DNA of 64,000 nt, from the NCBI GenBank assembly GCA_015693905.1, contig CP065161.1, forward strand, positions 1,426,001 through 1,490,000. Direction: 5' to 3'. How positions within the stretch are numbered: position 1 is the first letter of the stretch; the number at the start of each line of letters is the position of its first letter. The position numbers and the translations under genes are program-made. Origin of the DNA: Rhodobacterales bacterium HKCCA1288 (GTDB lineage Bacteria > Pseudomonadota > Alphaproteobacteria > Rhodobacterales > Rhodobacteraceae). The notes beneath the pieces are model-generated. The model searched no databases and was not told the DNA's origin. It saw nothing but the letters and a program-made list of their open reading frames with translations. Of this stretch, positions 54,876 through 63,531 are shown one piece after another.

Positions 54876-56726
54876 TTGGCTGCGGGACGGATCATCACAA
54901 GGACGGCGCGGTCCGCGCGTCTGAAGGTCACGCTTTTTGCGACCACCGATTTACACGCTCATCTTACAGAATATGATTATTTCCACGACACCCCCGACCC
55001 CACCCGCGGGCTTGATGCTTTAGCCCCGCTGATTGCACGATTGCGTGGCGCTTTTCCCAATTCTCTACTGCTTGATAATGGGGACACATTTCAAGGAACC
55101 CCGTTGGGGGATTTGGCCGCCCGTGAGTCAGGGCCGCACCCAATCGTTGCGGCAATGAATGCGCTGCAATACGACGCGATGGGGCTTGGCAATCACGACT
55201 TCAATTATGGGCTAGACTTCACCCAAGCCATCGCCAAGGGCGCGAATTTTCCAGTGGTCCTGTCAAATGTCGAAGGTATTGCTGCACCAGCGGGCCTTGC
55301 CAAGTCCCACATGCTCACCCGCAATTTCCGAGATGAAATGGGTCGCAGCCACGAAATTAAAATCGGGCTTTTGGCCTTGGTGCCGCCACAAATTCTGCAA
55401 TGGGATCGCGCCCTTTTAAAAGGCCGCGTCACAGTCACCCCCATCGCCGAGCAAGCTGCCATCACTGCGCGCGCCCTTAAATCTGACGGGGCCGATATTG
55501 TTGTGGCCCTTTGCCATAGTGGAATCGACCGCAACGGCCATGATCCTTCAGGCGAAAATGCCGCCGCCGCGGTGGCGCGCATTCCTGAAATTGACGCGCT
55601 GATCTTTGGCCATACGCATCGTCTCTTCCCCGATCCAAAATCAGCCGCAGCTGAACCCCTGCCCGCCTTAGACCATTACCGCGGGCGCATTCACGGCAAA
55701 CCTGCCGTTCAACCTAAATTCTGGGGCCGTGGCATTGGACTGATCCATCTCACCCTCGCACAAGATGGCGATGCGTGGCGGGCGATAGAGGGCCATGCAG
55801 CACATCACATGCTGCGCCCAAAAGCGGTCGCAAAACCACCGCAAACCCCAATTCATGACCGCGTCATAGCCCATATTCGGCGCCCTCTTGGGCAAACTGA
55901 GACTCGGCTGACCAGTTATTTTTCGATGATCACACCTTGCGCGATTGGCACGCTTTTGGCCGATGCGCAGCGCAAGGCCGCAGCCCATGCTTTGACCGAG
56001 ATCGGCGCAGAAGACCTGCCCCTGCTATCGGCGGTTGCACCTTATAAGGCGGGCGGACGGGCGGGCCCTGATCATTACATCGACATCCCCGCGGGTGATT
56101 TAACGCGCAAACATGCGGCGGAAATTTGCCTTTATCCCAACAGCCTTGAGGTGGTCGAGGTGACGGGTGCCGATATTGTCGAATGGCTTGAACGCAGTGC
56201 ATCGGCCTTTGTGCAGATCACAGGGCATGGCAGGCCCGAACTTATTGACCCGCGCGCAATGAGCTATAATTTCGACACGCTCTATGGCCTGAGCTATGAG
56301 ATCAACCTCGCCCAACCCGCCCGTTTTGACCCCGAAGGTGTCCTAAAAAACCCACATGCAAGACGGATTGAGAACATAACCTATCAAGATGCGCCGCTGC
56401 GTTCAGAGATGCGGTTTCATGTCGCCACCAACTCCTATCGGGCGGGCGGGGGCGGTCATTTCACCGCGCCCGCGCGCGGCATAGCAAAATTAGGGGATAT
56501 GACCCCCATGCCTATCGAAGAGATCCTCTGCGCCTATCTTAGCACGCAAAGCCCCCTTGCGGTTACGCCCAAGCCAGTTTGGCGCTTTACACCCCTAAAC
56601 GGCGCGAAGGCTCTATTCAGCACATCCCCTACTGCGCGGGAGGTCGGCAAAGAGCGCGATTTGAATGGTCTGGCCTATTGTGGCGTCTCGGCCCAAGGGT
56701 TCGCACAATTTGAAATCACGCTGTAG
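54876..56726 (+). CDS. 2',3'-cyclic-nucleotide phosphodiesterase / 3'-nucleotidase family protein (CpdB-like)
   Basis: The 616-residue protein has the calcineurin-type metallophosphatase motifs FATTDLHAHLTEYDY, LLLDNGDTFQGTPLGDL, GLGNHDFNYGLDF and IFGHTHRLFPD, then the 5'-nucleotidase C-terminal domain (LEVVEVTGADIVEWLERSA, GLSYEINLAQPARFDPEG, ATNSYRAGGGGHF). Known CpdB enzymes are periplasmic; here no signal peptide is visible. The start is TTG at 54876 with AAGGGG 7 nt ahead; no better start is available. Function as a nucleotide phosphoesterase is by family. Confidence 0.88.
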   Translation: MAAGRIITRTARSARLKVTLFATTDLHAHLTEYDYFHDTPDPTRGLDALAPLIARLRGAFPNSLLLDNGDTFQGTPLGDLAARESGPHPIVAAMNALQYDAMGLGNHDFNYGLDFTQAIAKGANFPVVLSNVEGIAAPAGLAKSHMLTRNFRDEMGRSHEIKIGLLALVPPQILQWDRALLKGRVTVTPIAEQAAITARALKSDGADIVVALCHSGIDRNGHDPSGENAAAAVARIPEIDALIFGHTHRLFPDPKSAAAEPLPALDHYRGRIHGKPAVQPKFWGRGIGLIHLTLAQDGDAWRAIEGHAAHHMLRPKAVAKPPQTPIHDRVIAHIRRPLGQTETRLTSYFSMITPCAIGTLLADAQRKAAAHALTEIGAEDLPLLSAVAPYKAGGRAGPDHYIDIPAGDLTRKHAAEICLYPNSLEVVEVTGADIVEWLERSASAFVQITGHGRPELIDPRAMSYNFDTLYGLSYEINLAQPARFDPEGVLKNPHARRIENITYQDAPLRSEMRFHVATNSYRAGGGGHFTAPARGIAKLGDMTPMPIEEILCAYLSTQSPLAVTPKPVWRFTPLNGAKALFSTSPTAREVGKERDLNGLAYCGVSAQGFAQFEITL

Positions 56727-56747
56727 CCTGCATTTTTTCTGCAGCCC

Positions 56748-56776
56748 TTGCACCAAGAGCTAAGATTGACTAATTG
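56748..56776 (+). promoter_or_regulatory. Promoter of the SRP RNA gene
   Basis: TTGCAC (56748-56753) and TAATTG (56771-56776) are separated by 17 nt and would start transcription near 56782, at the observed 5' end of the SRP RNA helix. Confidence 0.6.
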
Positions 56777-56779
56777 AGG

Positions 56780-56880
56780 GGTTGAGAGGTTGGCGCGGAC
56801 AGGCTCCTCGCCAACCCGGTCAGATCCGGAAGGAAGCAGCCGTAACGAGTCCCGCTTGGGTCGTTGTCCAGCCTCTCACC
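56780..56880 (+). ncRNA. ffs: Signal recognition particle RNA (4.5S RNA, small bacterial type)
   Basis: The conserved hairpin core GGTCAGATCCGGAAGGAAGC (56818-56837) with the GGAA tetraloop and the asymmetric internal loop that binds Ffh is present. The ends pair as GGTTGAGAGG with CCTCTCACC, giving the usual single long hairpin of about 100 nt. With Ffh it targets membrane proteins to the translocon. The 251-bp gap between the flanking coding genes is explained by this gene and its promoter. Ends are set by the pairing and could be off by a few bases. Confidence 0.93.
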
Positions 56881-56977
56881 TTTCCCCTGCAAATAAGTGT
56901 CACCTGAACCCTTGCGGCGATGCCCAAAACCAACCAAGCTGTGGCTTGGGTTACGGAGTTTCGGGGAATAGGCTGCA

Positions 56978-57691
56978 ATGAATCGCTTTCGCTGCACCGA
57001 TTTGGCATTGGTCGAAACGCTGCCTATGCGTTTTTATCCAAAACTGCGCGCAGGCCATGTTTTGAACAATGCAAGCGCCAAGTTTGAGCGCCACAGCCAG
57101 CATAATCCAAAAGGTCTGATGCCGCTTGGTGCCTATTCCTACAGCCATTCCGTGTTTAATGCGGGTTGGATTGGGCGATATTGCTCGATCAGCGAAAATG
57201 TCCGCGTCATGGGGGCCAGCCATCCGAATCACTGGGTGACAACCTCGCCTGTGCAATATCAACCCCGCAGGCGGCGGATGTTTGACCTGCCCCCCTTGCC
57301 TGACTCTGCTCGGTATGATGGCGCGGCACGGCCTGTGCGCATCGGGCACGATGTTTGGATTGGCCAAGATGTGCTGCTGCGTGATGGTATATCCATCGGC
57401 AATGGCGCGGTGATTGCAGCGGGTTCTGTGGTGACACGCGATGTGGCAGATTACATGATTGTTGGCGGCAACCCCGCCCGTGTCATCCGTCCCCGTTTTG
57501 CACCTGAGATTGCAACGCGACTTCTACGCAGCGCGTGGTGGGAGAGCACCCCCGAAACATTATCTGACCTGCCTTTTGATGACCCTTTGGCGTTTTTAGA
57601 TGGGTTCGAGGCAAAATCCGCCCCACCTGAAATGCCCGATGACCGGCGCACCATATGGGACTGGTCGGGGATCACACCGCCCAAAGCGTGA
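56978..57691 (+). CDS. CatB-related hexapeptide-repeat O-acetyltransferase
   Basis: The 237-residue product has left-handed beta-helix hexapeptide repeats: GAYSYSHSVFNAGWIGRYCS in the first part and, after a loop containing SHPNHWVTTSP, IGHDVWIGQDVLLRDGISIG with NGAVIAAGSVVTRDV. The closing VGGNPARVIRPRF is the CatB/Vat xenobiotic acetyltransferase signature. The acceptor is likely a sugar or a small molecule and is not known. The gene follows the SRP RNA by about 100 bp. Confidence 0.85.
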   Translation: MNRFRCTDLALVETLPMRFYPKLRAGHVLNNASAKFERHSQHNPKGLMPLGAYSYSHSVFNAGWIGRYCSISENVRVMGASHPNHWVTTSPVQYQPRRRRMFDLPPLPDSARYDGAARPVRIGHDVWIGQDVLLRDGISIGNGAVIAAGSVVTRDVADYMIVGGNPARVIRPRFAPEIATRLLRSAWWESTPETLSDLPFDDPLAFLDGFEAKSAPPEMPDDRRTIWDWSGITPPKA

Positions 57692-57696
57692 TGACC

Positions 57697-58014
57697 TTAG
57701 CTGCCCCCACCATAAAGGCCATTCACAAGTGAAGCCCAAATAAAATTCCCCGCCATCGCGAAGAACAGGGCCACGCAAAAATAGAGGGTCAGCCCATGCA
57801 CCAAATAGCGCATCCGCCCCAAGGCCCCTTGACGCCATAACCAAATGCCCGCGGCGGTTGCGGGCAAATGGATCAACACGAAGATCGACACCACCGATAA
57901 CGGGATGGCCCGAAACCCGCCCTCAACAAGAGCGGCCCATAGATGAACCAACGCGACAAAGACGCTGGCCAAGATCAAAAACAGGAATATCAAAAGCCGT
58001 GATCTATCGCTCAT
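57697..58014 (-). CDS. Small membrane protein of unknown function (105 aa)
   Basis: The product starts MSDRSRLLIFLFLILASVFV and shows three hydrophobic segments (about residues 6-28, 38-60 and 72-97), with basic residues between the second and third (WLWRQGALGRMRYL). I do not recognise a named family. It is convergent with the acetyltransferase gene (5-bp gap) and divergent from dnaX. Confidence 0.65.
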   Translation of the reverse strand: MSDRSRLLIFLFLILASVFVALVHLWAALVEGGFRAIPLSVVSIFVLIHLPATAAGIWLWRQGALGRMRYLVHGLTLYFCVALFFAMAGNFIWASLVNGLYGGGS

Positions 58015-58143
58015 CGCGTCCCCGCTTGCTTTGCGCGCAGGAAGCGGTTGCCGCGCCGCTCATCTGCGCCTAGTTTGCTATTAACCCTGCAGGCAGGACG
58101 CCGTTCTGCCAAGCAAAAACCGTCAAGAGCCGTTGGAAACCCT

Positions 58144-59895
58144 ATGACCCAAACCACCGATCAAGCCTATCAGGTGCTTGCGCGCAAATATCGCCCCGCA
58201 AGTTTCGCCGATTTGATCGGGCAAGAGGCCATGGTGCGGACACTGAAAAACGCGTTCGCCGCAGACCGCATCGCGCAAGCCTTCATTATGACAGGCATTC
58301 GCGGCACAGGGAAAACGACCACCGCACGAATTATTGCTAAAGGCCTAAACTGCATTGGCCCTGATGGTTCGGGCAAGCCCACGACTGAACCCTGCGGGCA
58401 ATGCGAACCTTGCACCTCTATTGCCGAAGGGCGCCATGTCGATGTCATGGAAATGGACGCGGCTTCACGCACTGGCGTGAATGACATCCGCGAGATTATT
58501 GAAAGCGTCAATTATCGCTCTGCCAGCGCGCGCTATAAGATTTACATAATTGACGAGGTTCACATGCTGTCGACCAGCGCGTTCAACGCGCTGCTTAAGA
58601 CATTGGAAGAACCGCCTGCCCATGTGAAATTCATCTTCGCGACCACAGAGATTCGCAAAGTGCCTGTCACCGTATTGTCGCGCTGCCAGCGGTTTGATTT
58701 GCGCCGCATCGAGCCCGAGGTGATGATCACGCATTTGCGCAAAATCTCGGATCTGGAAAAAGCCGAAATCACGGACGAAGCCTTGGCCCTGATCACGCGC
58801 GCGGCGGAAGGGTCTGTGCGCGATGCGCTCAGCCTTTTGGATCAGGCAATTTCCCATGGGGCAGGCGAGACCAGCGCGGAACAAGTGCGCGCGATGCTCG
58901 GCCTTGCAGATCGCGGGCGTGTCATGGATCTGTTTGAGATGATCATGCGCGGCGATGCCAAGGGGGCATTGGATGAATTGGCCACGCAATACGCTGATGG
59001 CGCTGACCCAATGGCAGTTCTGCGGGATTTGGCCGATATCACCCATTGGCTGTCGGTTGTGAAAATCTCGCCCGAAACCGCGGAAGACCCCTCTATTTCT
59101 CCTGATGAGCGCAGCCGCGGGATGGCGCTATCGGGGGATTTGCAAATGCGCGCCTTGTCGCGGATGTGGCAGATGCTGCTGAAGTCGCTTGAGGAAGTGG
59201 CCTTTGCCCCCAATGCGATGATGGCCGCCGAAATGGCCGTTATCCGCCTGACCCATGTGGCCGAATTGCCAAGCCCCGATGATTTGATCCGTAAGCTGCA
59301 ATCCACAACACCGCCCCCTGCCGCACCGCCGCGCGGGCCAGCCCCCACACAAGGCGGATCGCATGGCGCACCCGCGCGAGGCTCAAGCCTTCCAAGCAGC
59401 ACAGGCGGCGCAAATGGCGCGCCACAAGCGGCCCTTTCTGAGGCCCCAGAGGCCCTACTGGCCCGATACCCAACTTTTGAACATGTGGTCGCATTGATCG
59501 AAGAGATGCGCGACATCAAACTGTTGGTTGAGGTCAAGACCACTTTGCGCTTGGCCTCCTATCGCGCGGGGCGCATTGAATTTGAACCCACCGACCGCGC
59601 GCCCGAAGATTTGGGGCCGCGCCTTGGCCAGCGCTTGACGCAATGGACAGGGACAAGATGGGTGGTTTCGGTCGTCTCCTCGGGCGGCGCACCCACCATC
59701 GAAGAGCAAGCGAATGCGGAGCGTGCCGAGCTTGAAAAAGAGACCAAAGACCATCCGCTGATGCAGGCCGTCCTCTTGGCCTTTCCACACGCCAAAATTA
59801 CAGATATCCGCAGTCACACAGATATTCAGGCCCATGCTGCGGTCGAGGCCTTGCCCGAGATCGAAGATGAATGGGATCCGTTCGAAGATGATTAA
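58144..59895 (+). CDS. dnaX: DNA polymerase III subunits gamma/tau
   Basis: The 583-residue clamp-loader ATPase has Walker A GIRGTGKTTTARI, a zinc module (NCIGPDG then PCGQCEPC), Walker B YIIDEVHMLS and sensor SRCQRFDLRR. After domain III a Pro/Ala/Gly-rich linker (about residues 390-440) leads to a tau-type C-terminal domain that contacts the polymerase (LLARYPTFEHVVALIEEMRD). The start MTQTTDQAYQVLARKYRP at 58144 was chosen; the frame is open further upstream but without support. First gene of dnaX-ybaB-recR. Confidence 0.95.
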   Translation: MTQTTDQAYQVLARKYRPASFADLIGQEAMVRTLKNAFAADRIAQAFIMTGIRGTGKTTTARIIAKGLNCIGPDGSGKPTTEPCGQCEPCTSIAEGRHVDVMEMDAASRTGVNDIREIIESVNYRSASARYKIYIIDEVHMLSTSAFNALLKTLEEPPAHVKFIFATTEIRKVPVTVLSRCQRFDLRRIEPEVMITHLRKISDLEKAEITDEALALITRAAEGSVRDALSLLDQAISHGAGETSAEQVRAMLGLADRGRVMDLFEMIMRGDAKGALDELATQYADGADPMAVLRDLADITHWLSVVKISPETAEDPSISPDERSRGMALSGDLQMRALSRMWQMLLKSLEEVAFAPNAMMAAEMAVIRLTHVAELPSPDDLIRKLQSTTPPPAAPPRGPAPTQGGSHGAPARGSSLPSSTGGANGAPQAALSEAPEALLARYPTFEHVVALIEEMRDIKLLVEVKTTLRLASYRAGRIEFEPTDRAPEDLGPRLGQRLTQWTGTRWVVSVVSSGGAPTIEEQANAERAELEKETKDHPLMQAVLLAFPHAKITDIRSHTDIQAHAAVEALPEIEDEWDPFEDD

Positions 59896-59913
59896 CCACA
59901 AAGGATGATTGAT

Positions 59914-60258
59914 ATGCTCAAAGGCCTTGGCGGTCTTGGCGATATGACCAAGATGATGAAACAGGCGCAAGAAATGCAGACCCGCATGGCGGAAATGCAA
60001 GAAAACCTGCACACAATCCGTGTCACAGGGGAAGCAGGCGCAGGCCTCGTAAAGGCCACAGCCAGCGCCAAAGGCGAATTGGTGGGTTTGGATATAGATC
60101 CCTCCATCTTTAATGGGGATGACAAGGAAGTGGTCGAAGATTTGATCTTGGCCGCCATCAAAGATGCGCAAGCAAAAGCCTCTGATCGCAGTCAGGAAGA
60201 ATTGCAAAAAATCACTGCTGAGCTTGGCCTGCCAGCAGGCATGAAGCTGCCCTTCTGA
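59914..60258 (+). CDS. ybaB: YbaB/EbfC nucleoid-associated protein
   Basis: The 114-residue protein ([20 protein letters not shown]) has the YbaB form: an N-terminal Met-rich helix, a beta sheet (VRVT-like to [11 protein letters not shown]) and a C-terminal helix ending [10 protein letters not shown]. It binds DNA as a dimer. The ATG at 59914 was taken because AAGG lies 7 nt ahead and homologues begin MLKG; an ATG three codons earlier overlaps the binding site. It lies between dnaX and recR, a widely conserved order. Confidence 0.93.
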   Translation: MLKGLGGLGDMTKMMKQAQEMQTRMAEMQENLHTIRVTGEAGAGLVKATASAKGELVGLDIDPSIFNGDDKEVVEDLILAAIKDAQAKASDRSQEELQKITAELGLPAGMKLPF

Positions 60259-60263
60259 TTTCG

Positions 60264-60875
60264 ATGAGCGAAGGCGCGCGCCAAATAGAGGAATTGATCG
60301 CGCTGATGGCGCGCTTGCCTGGTCTTGGGCCACGCTCGGCACGGCGTGCGGTTTTGCACCTGATCAAAAAACGCGCAGGCCTGATGACACCCTTGGCGCA
60401 ATCCTTGGCCGAAGTGGCCCGTGACGCGCGAGAATGCCTCTCTTGTGGCAATATCGGAACCGATGAGGTCTGCGCGATTTGCACCGACCCCAAGCGGGGC
60501 AATGGCCAAATCTGCGTGGTCGAGGATGTCGCCGATCTTTGGGCGATGGAACGCGGCCGCGCCTTTGGCGGACGTTATCATGTCTTGGGTGGCACGCTAT
60601 CGGCACTAGACGATGTTGGCCCTGACGATCTGCGTATCCCGCGCCTTATTGAGCGGGTCGCTAGAGATGGAATTGAAGAAGTGATCCTTGCGCTGAATGC
60701 CACCGTTGATGGTCAAACCACCGCCCATTACATTGCAGGCGAACTCGCCCCAATGGCGCGCGAAGGACACGTGAAAATCACATCACTGGCGCAAGGTGTG
60801 CCCATCGGGGGTGAATTGGACTATCTTGACGATGGCACGATTTCCGCGGCCTTGAGCGCGCGGAAATCCTTTTAA
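60264..60875 (+). CDS. recR: Recombination mediator RecR
   Basis: The 203-residue protein helps RecO load RecA at gaps. It shows the N-terminal HhH ([20 protein letters not shown]), a four-Cys zinc finger ([18 protein letters not shown]), the Toprim domain ([15 protein letters not shown]) and the Walker B-like ending [20 protein letters not shown]. The gene starts 5 bp after ybaB. Confidence 0.96.
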   Translation: MSEGARQIEELIALMARLPGLGPRSARRAVLHLIKKRAGLMTPLAQSLAEVARDARECLSCGNIGTDEVCAICTDPKRGNGQICVVEDVADLWAMERGRAFGGRYHVLGGTLSALDDVGPDDLRIPRLIERVARDGIEEVILALNATVDGQTTAHYIAGELAPMAREGHVKITSLAQGVPIGGELDYLDDGTISAALSARKSF

Positions 60876-60946
60876 CCTAAATCCCAAACCTAAGCGGTCG
60901 TTCTACAGGTCAGGGCATATGCATGCCTCATGCGCATCCACGCGCC

Positions 60947-60988
60947 CCTCGACCATATGCGCAATCCCCCACACGCATCAGGTCGAGG
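60947..60988. repeat. Imperfect stem-loop between recR and gabD
   Basis: CCTCGACC (60947-60954) pairs with GGTCGAGG (60981-60988), and inside it ATGCG (60957-60961) with CGCAT (60974-60978). It lies in the 122-bp convergent gap. No T run is seen, so it is either a weak terminator or an mRNA 3' structure. Confidence 0.4.
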
Positions 60989-60997
60989 GAAGTGGGA

Positions 60998-62446
60998 TCA
61001 GAGCCCGTCAATGCAGACATATTTGGTATCAAGATAATCTTCGACACCTTGGCTGCCGCCCTCTTTGCCAAGACCTGATTCCTTGACGCCGCCAAAGGGG
61101 GCCTCAACCGTGGTGATCATGCCAGAATTGATCCCGACCATGCCATATTGCAAATCTCGATCAAGGCGCATCGCGCGCGCCAAATTGGAGGTGTAGGCAT
61201 AAGCCGCAAGGCCAAAGCGGGTGTTATTGGCCATATCAATCCCGTCTTGATCTGTCTCAAATTTGAACACGGGCGCAACAGGGCCAAAGATTTCTTCCTG
61301 CGCAAATTCCATGTCGGCTTTGGCCCCTGTCAAAATCGTTGGCTGAAAGAATGTGCCGCCCAATTGATCCCGCATGCCGCCTGTGGCCACAGTGGCACCT
61401 TTGGCTTTGGCGTCTTCCACAAAGCCCTCGACCTTTTTCAACGCCGCTTGATTGATCAACGGCCCTTGGGTCACGCCCGCATCCATGCCATTTCCAAGTT
61501 TCAGCGCGCGGGTTTTCTCAACCAGTTTCGCCACGAATTCATCATGCACACCAGCCTGCACAAAAACACGATTGGCGCAAACGCAGGTCTGACCAGAATT
61601 GCGAAACTTAGAGGCCATTACCCCGTCAATCGCACGATCCAGATCAGCATCGTCAAAAACGATGAATGGAGCATTCCCCCCCAATTCCATGGAGACTTTC
61701 TTGACTGTATCAGCTGACTGGCGGATCAATAATTTGCCCACATTGGTCGAGCCCGTGAAGGTCACTTTGCGCAATTCAGGGCGGGCCATCATCGCCCCAC
61801 CAATGGCGGGTGCATCCCCCGTGACGATGTTAATCACCCCTTTGGGATAGCCCACATCCTCGGCCAAAGCTGCCCAAGCCAAGCCTGAATAGGGGGTTTC
61901 TTCCGAAGGCTTCGCAACAACTGTGCAGCCAACCGCCAAAGCAGGCGCAAGTTTGCGGGCCAGCATCGAGGAGGGGAAATTCCAAGGCGTAATCATGCCC
62001 ACAACACCCACGGGATGCTTTGTTACCAAAATACGGCGACCATTGACGCCTGCAGGAACGATCTCGCCTTTCACACGGCGGGCCTCCTCTGCATACCACC
62101 GCAGATATTGCGCACCGATGGCAATTTCGCCCTTCGCTTCAGCCAAAGGTTTACCCATCTCGCGGGTCAACAATTCGGCCAAACTGTCTTGGTTATCCAT
62201 CAACGCATCGTGCAATTTCCACAAAAGCGCCAAGCGCCCCATCAAGTCCATCGCTGCAAAAGCAGGAAAAGCTGCATGGGCTGCATCAATCGCGCGCATG
62301 GTTTCTGATTGGCCAGATTTTGGAATTTGCCCAATCACCTCGCCCGTGGCGGGGTTTGTAACATCCAAGGTCGCACCATCATCGGCGCCCACCCATGCGC
62401 CTGCGATATAATTCGCCTCGCGCATCCAGTTTTTCCAATCTGCCAT
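60998..62446 (-). CDS. gabD: NAD(P)-dependent succinate-semialdehyde dehydrogenase family enzyme
   Basis: The 482-residue aldehyde dehydrogenase has the cofactor segment ITPWNFPSSMLARKLAPALA, the catalytic Glu in MELGGNAPFIVF and the catalytic Cys in FRNSGQTCVCANRVFVQ, the GabD pattern. Such enzymes oxidise succinate semialdehyde to succinate in 4-aminobutyrate use; related semialdehydes are possible. No GABA aminotransferase is nearby. It follows gap by 20 bp; the start MADWKNWMREANYI has AAGGAGCGAGGAG ahead. Confidence 0.9.
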   Translation of the reverse strand: MADWKNWMREANYIAGAWVGADDGATLDVTNPATGEVIGQIPKSGQSETMRAIDAAHAAFPAFAAMDLMGRLALLWKLHDALMDNQDSLAELLTREMGKPLAEAKGEIAIGAQYLRWYAEEARRVKGEIVPAGVNGRRILVTKHPVGVVGMITPWNFPSSMLARKLAPALAVGCTVVAKPSEETPYSGLAWAALAEDVGYPKGVINIVTGDAPAIGGAMMARPELRKVTFTGSTNVGKLLIRQSADTVKKVSMELGGNAPFIVFDDADLDRAIDGVMASKFRNSGQTCVCANRVFVQAGVHDEFVAKLVEKTRALKLGNGMDAGVTQGPLINQAALKKVEGFVEDAKAKGATVATGGMRDQLGGTFFQPTILTGAKADMEFAQEEIFGPVAPVFKFETDQDGIDMANNTRFGLAAYAYTSNLARAMRLDRDLQYGMVGINSGMITTVEAPFGGVKESGLGKEGGSQGVEDYLDTKYVCIDGL

Positions 62447-62466
62447 GCTCCTCGCTCCTTTCTTAT

Positions 62467-63462
62467 TCAGGCTTGCGCCCCCATCTTGCGCGCCACATCC
62501 AACATGCGCGCAGAAAATCCCCATTCATTGTCATACCACCCAAAGACGCGCAGCATCCCGCCTTTGGAGCGTTTGATCTGATCCCCTTGCACGATCAAAG
62601 ACTCGGGGCGCGCCCGAAGATCAGTCGAGACAACAGGCGCCTCGGTATAGCCTAAGATCGGCCCTTTGGCTGCGCGCAGGACATCGCGCGCCGCCTCAAC
62701 CGATGGTCGCTGCTCGGTGATGACCGCCAAATCGATACAAGAGACACTTGCCGTTGGCACCCGAATAGCAGAGCCAGTGATCCGCCCCGCAAGATGGGGC
62801 AGCACAAGATCAATCAACTTTTCCGCACTGGTCGTTGTGGGCACCATCGACAAGGCCGCCGCGCGGGATCGCACCAAATCCCCCATCGGCATATCCACGG
62901 TGGGTTGGCTGCCCGTATAACAATGCACTGTCGTCATCAAAGCCGTCTCGACCCCAAACGCCTCATCGAGAACCCGCATCAGGGGGGCTGTGGCATTGGT
63001 GGTGCAAGATGCGTTCGACACAATGCGCGCTTCGGGCACTAAGGCCGCATCATTCGCCCCCAAGACCAGCGTCACATCAGCATCAAGGGAGGGGCCAGAA
63101 ATCAGCACCCGTGCGGCACCTGCGCGCAAACCTGCCTCGGCAATCCGCCGATCCATGGCGCGCCCTGTGCATTCCATCAGAATATCCACCCCCGCAAGGG
63201 GCAGCGCCGCCAGATCAGGCTCGCAGGTAAATGCAATCGGGCGTCCATCAATCACCAATGTGCCATCACCGCAGGTCACCTCGCCCGCGTAAGGGCCAAA
63301 GACGCTGTCATATTCGAACAGGTAAGCGCAGGTCTTGAGAGGGGCGATGTCGTTGATGGCGACAATCTCAACCTCGGGCCAACCGCCCTTAAGCCACGCG
63401 CGCAGCACGGTGCGCCCAATGCGACCAAAGCCATTTATTGCCACACGAATGGGGGCGGTCAT
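62467..63462 (-). CDS. gap: Type I glyceraldehyde-3-phosphate dehydrogenase
   Basis: The 331-residue enzyme has the Rossmann start RVAINGFGRIGRTVLRAW, the Asp in VAINDI that favours NAD, the active-site block SNASCTTNATAPL and the C-terminal VFGWYDNEWGFSARM. It oxidises glyceraldehyde 3-phosphate in central metabolism; an erythrose-4-phosphate dehydrogenase role is less likely but possible. It is not in a glycolytic operon with pgk or tkt but directly ahead of gabD. ATG at 63460-63462 follows AGGAG. Confidence 0.93.
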   Translation of the reverse strand: MTAPIRVAINGFGRIGRTVLRAWLKGGWPEVEIVAINDIAPLKTCAYLFEYDSVFGPYAGEVTCGDGTLVIDGRPIAFTCEPDLAALPLAGVDILMECTGRAMDRRIAEAGLRAGAARVLISGPSLDADVTLVLGANDAALVPEARIVSNASCTTNATAPLMRVLDEAFGVETALMTTVHCYTGSQPTVDMPMGDLVRSRAAALSMVPTTTSAEKLIDLVLPHLAGRITGSAIRVPTASVSCIDLAVITEQRPSVEAARDVLRAAKGPILGYTEAPVVSTDLRARPESLIVQGDQIKRSKGGMLRVFGWYDNEWGFSARMLDVARKMGAQA

Positions 63463-63531
63463 GATGCCGAATCTCCTGATTGCTGTGAGGGGGCGAGTGA
63501 TGCATGCCCACCGCGAAGGTGCAAGCATGCA

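Noticed and set aside
58740-58780. Programmed frameshift site in dnaX
   Set aside because: A run of five A occurs in domain III, but the slippery heptamer with a downstream structure at the domain III end is not present.
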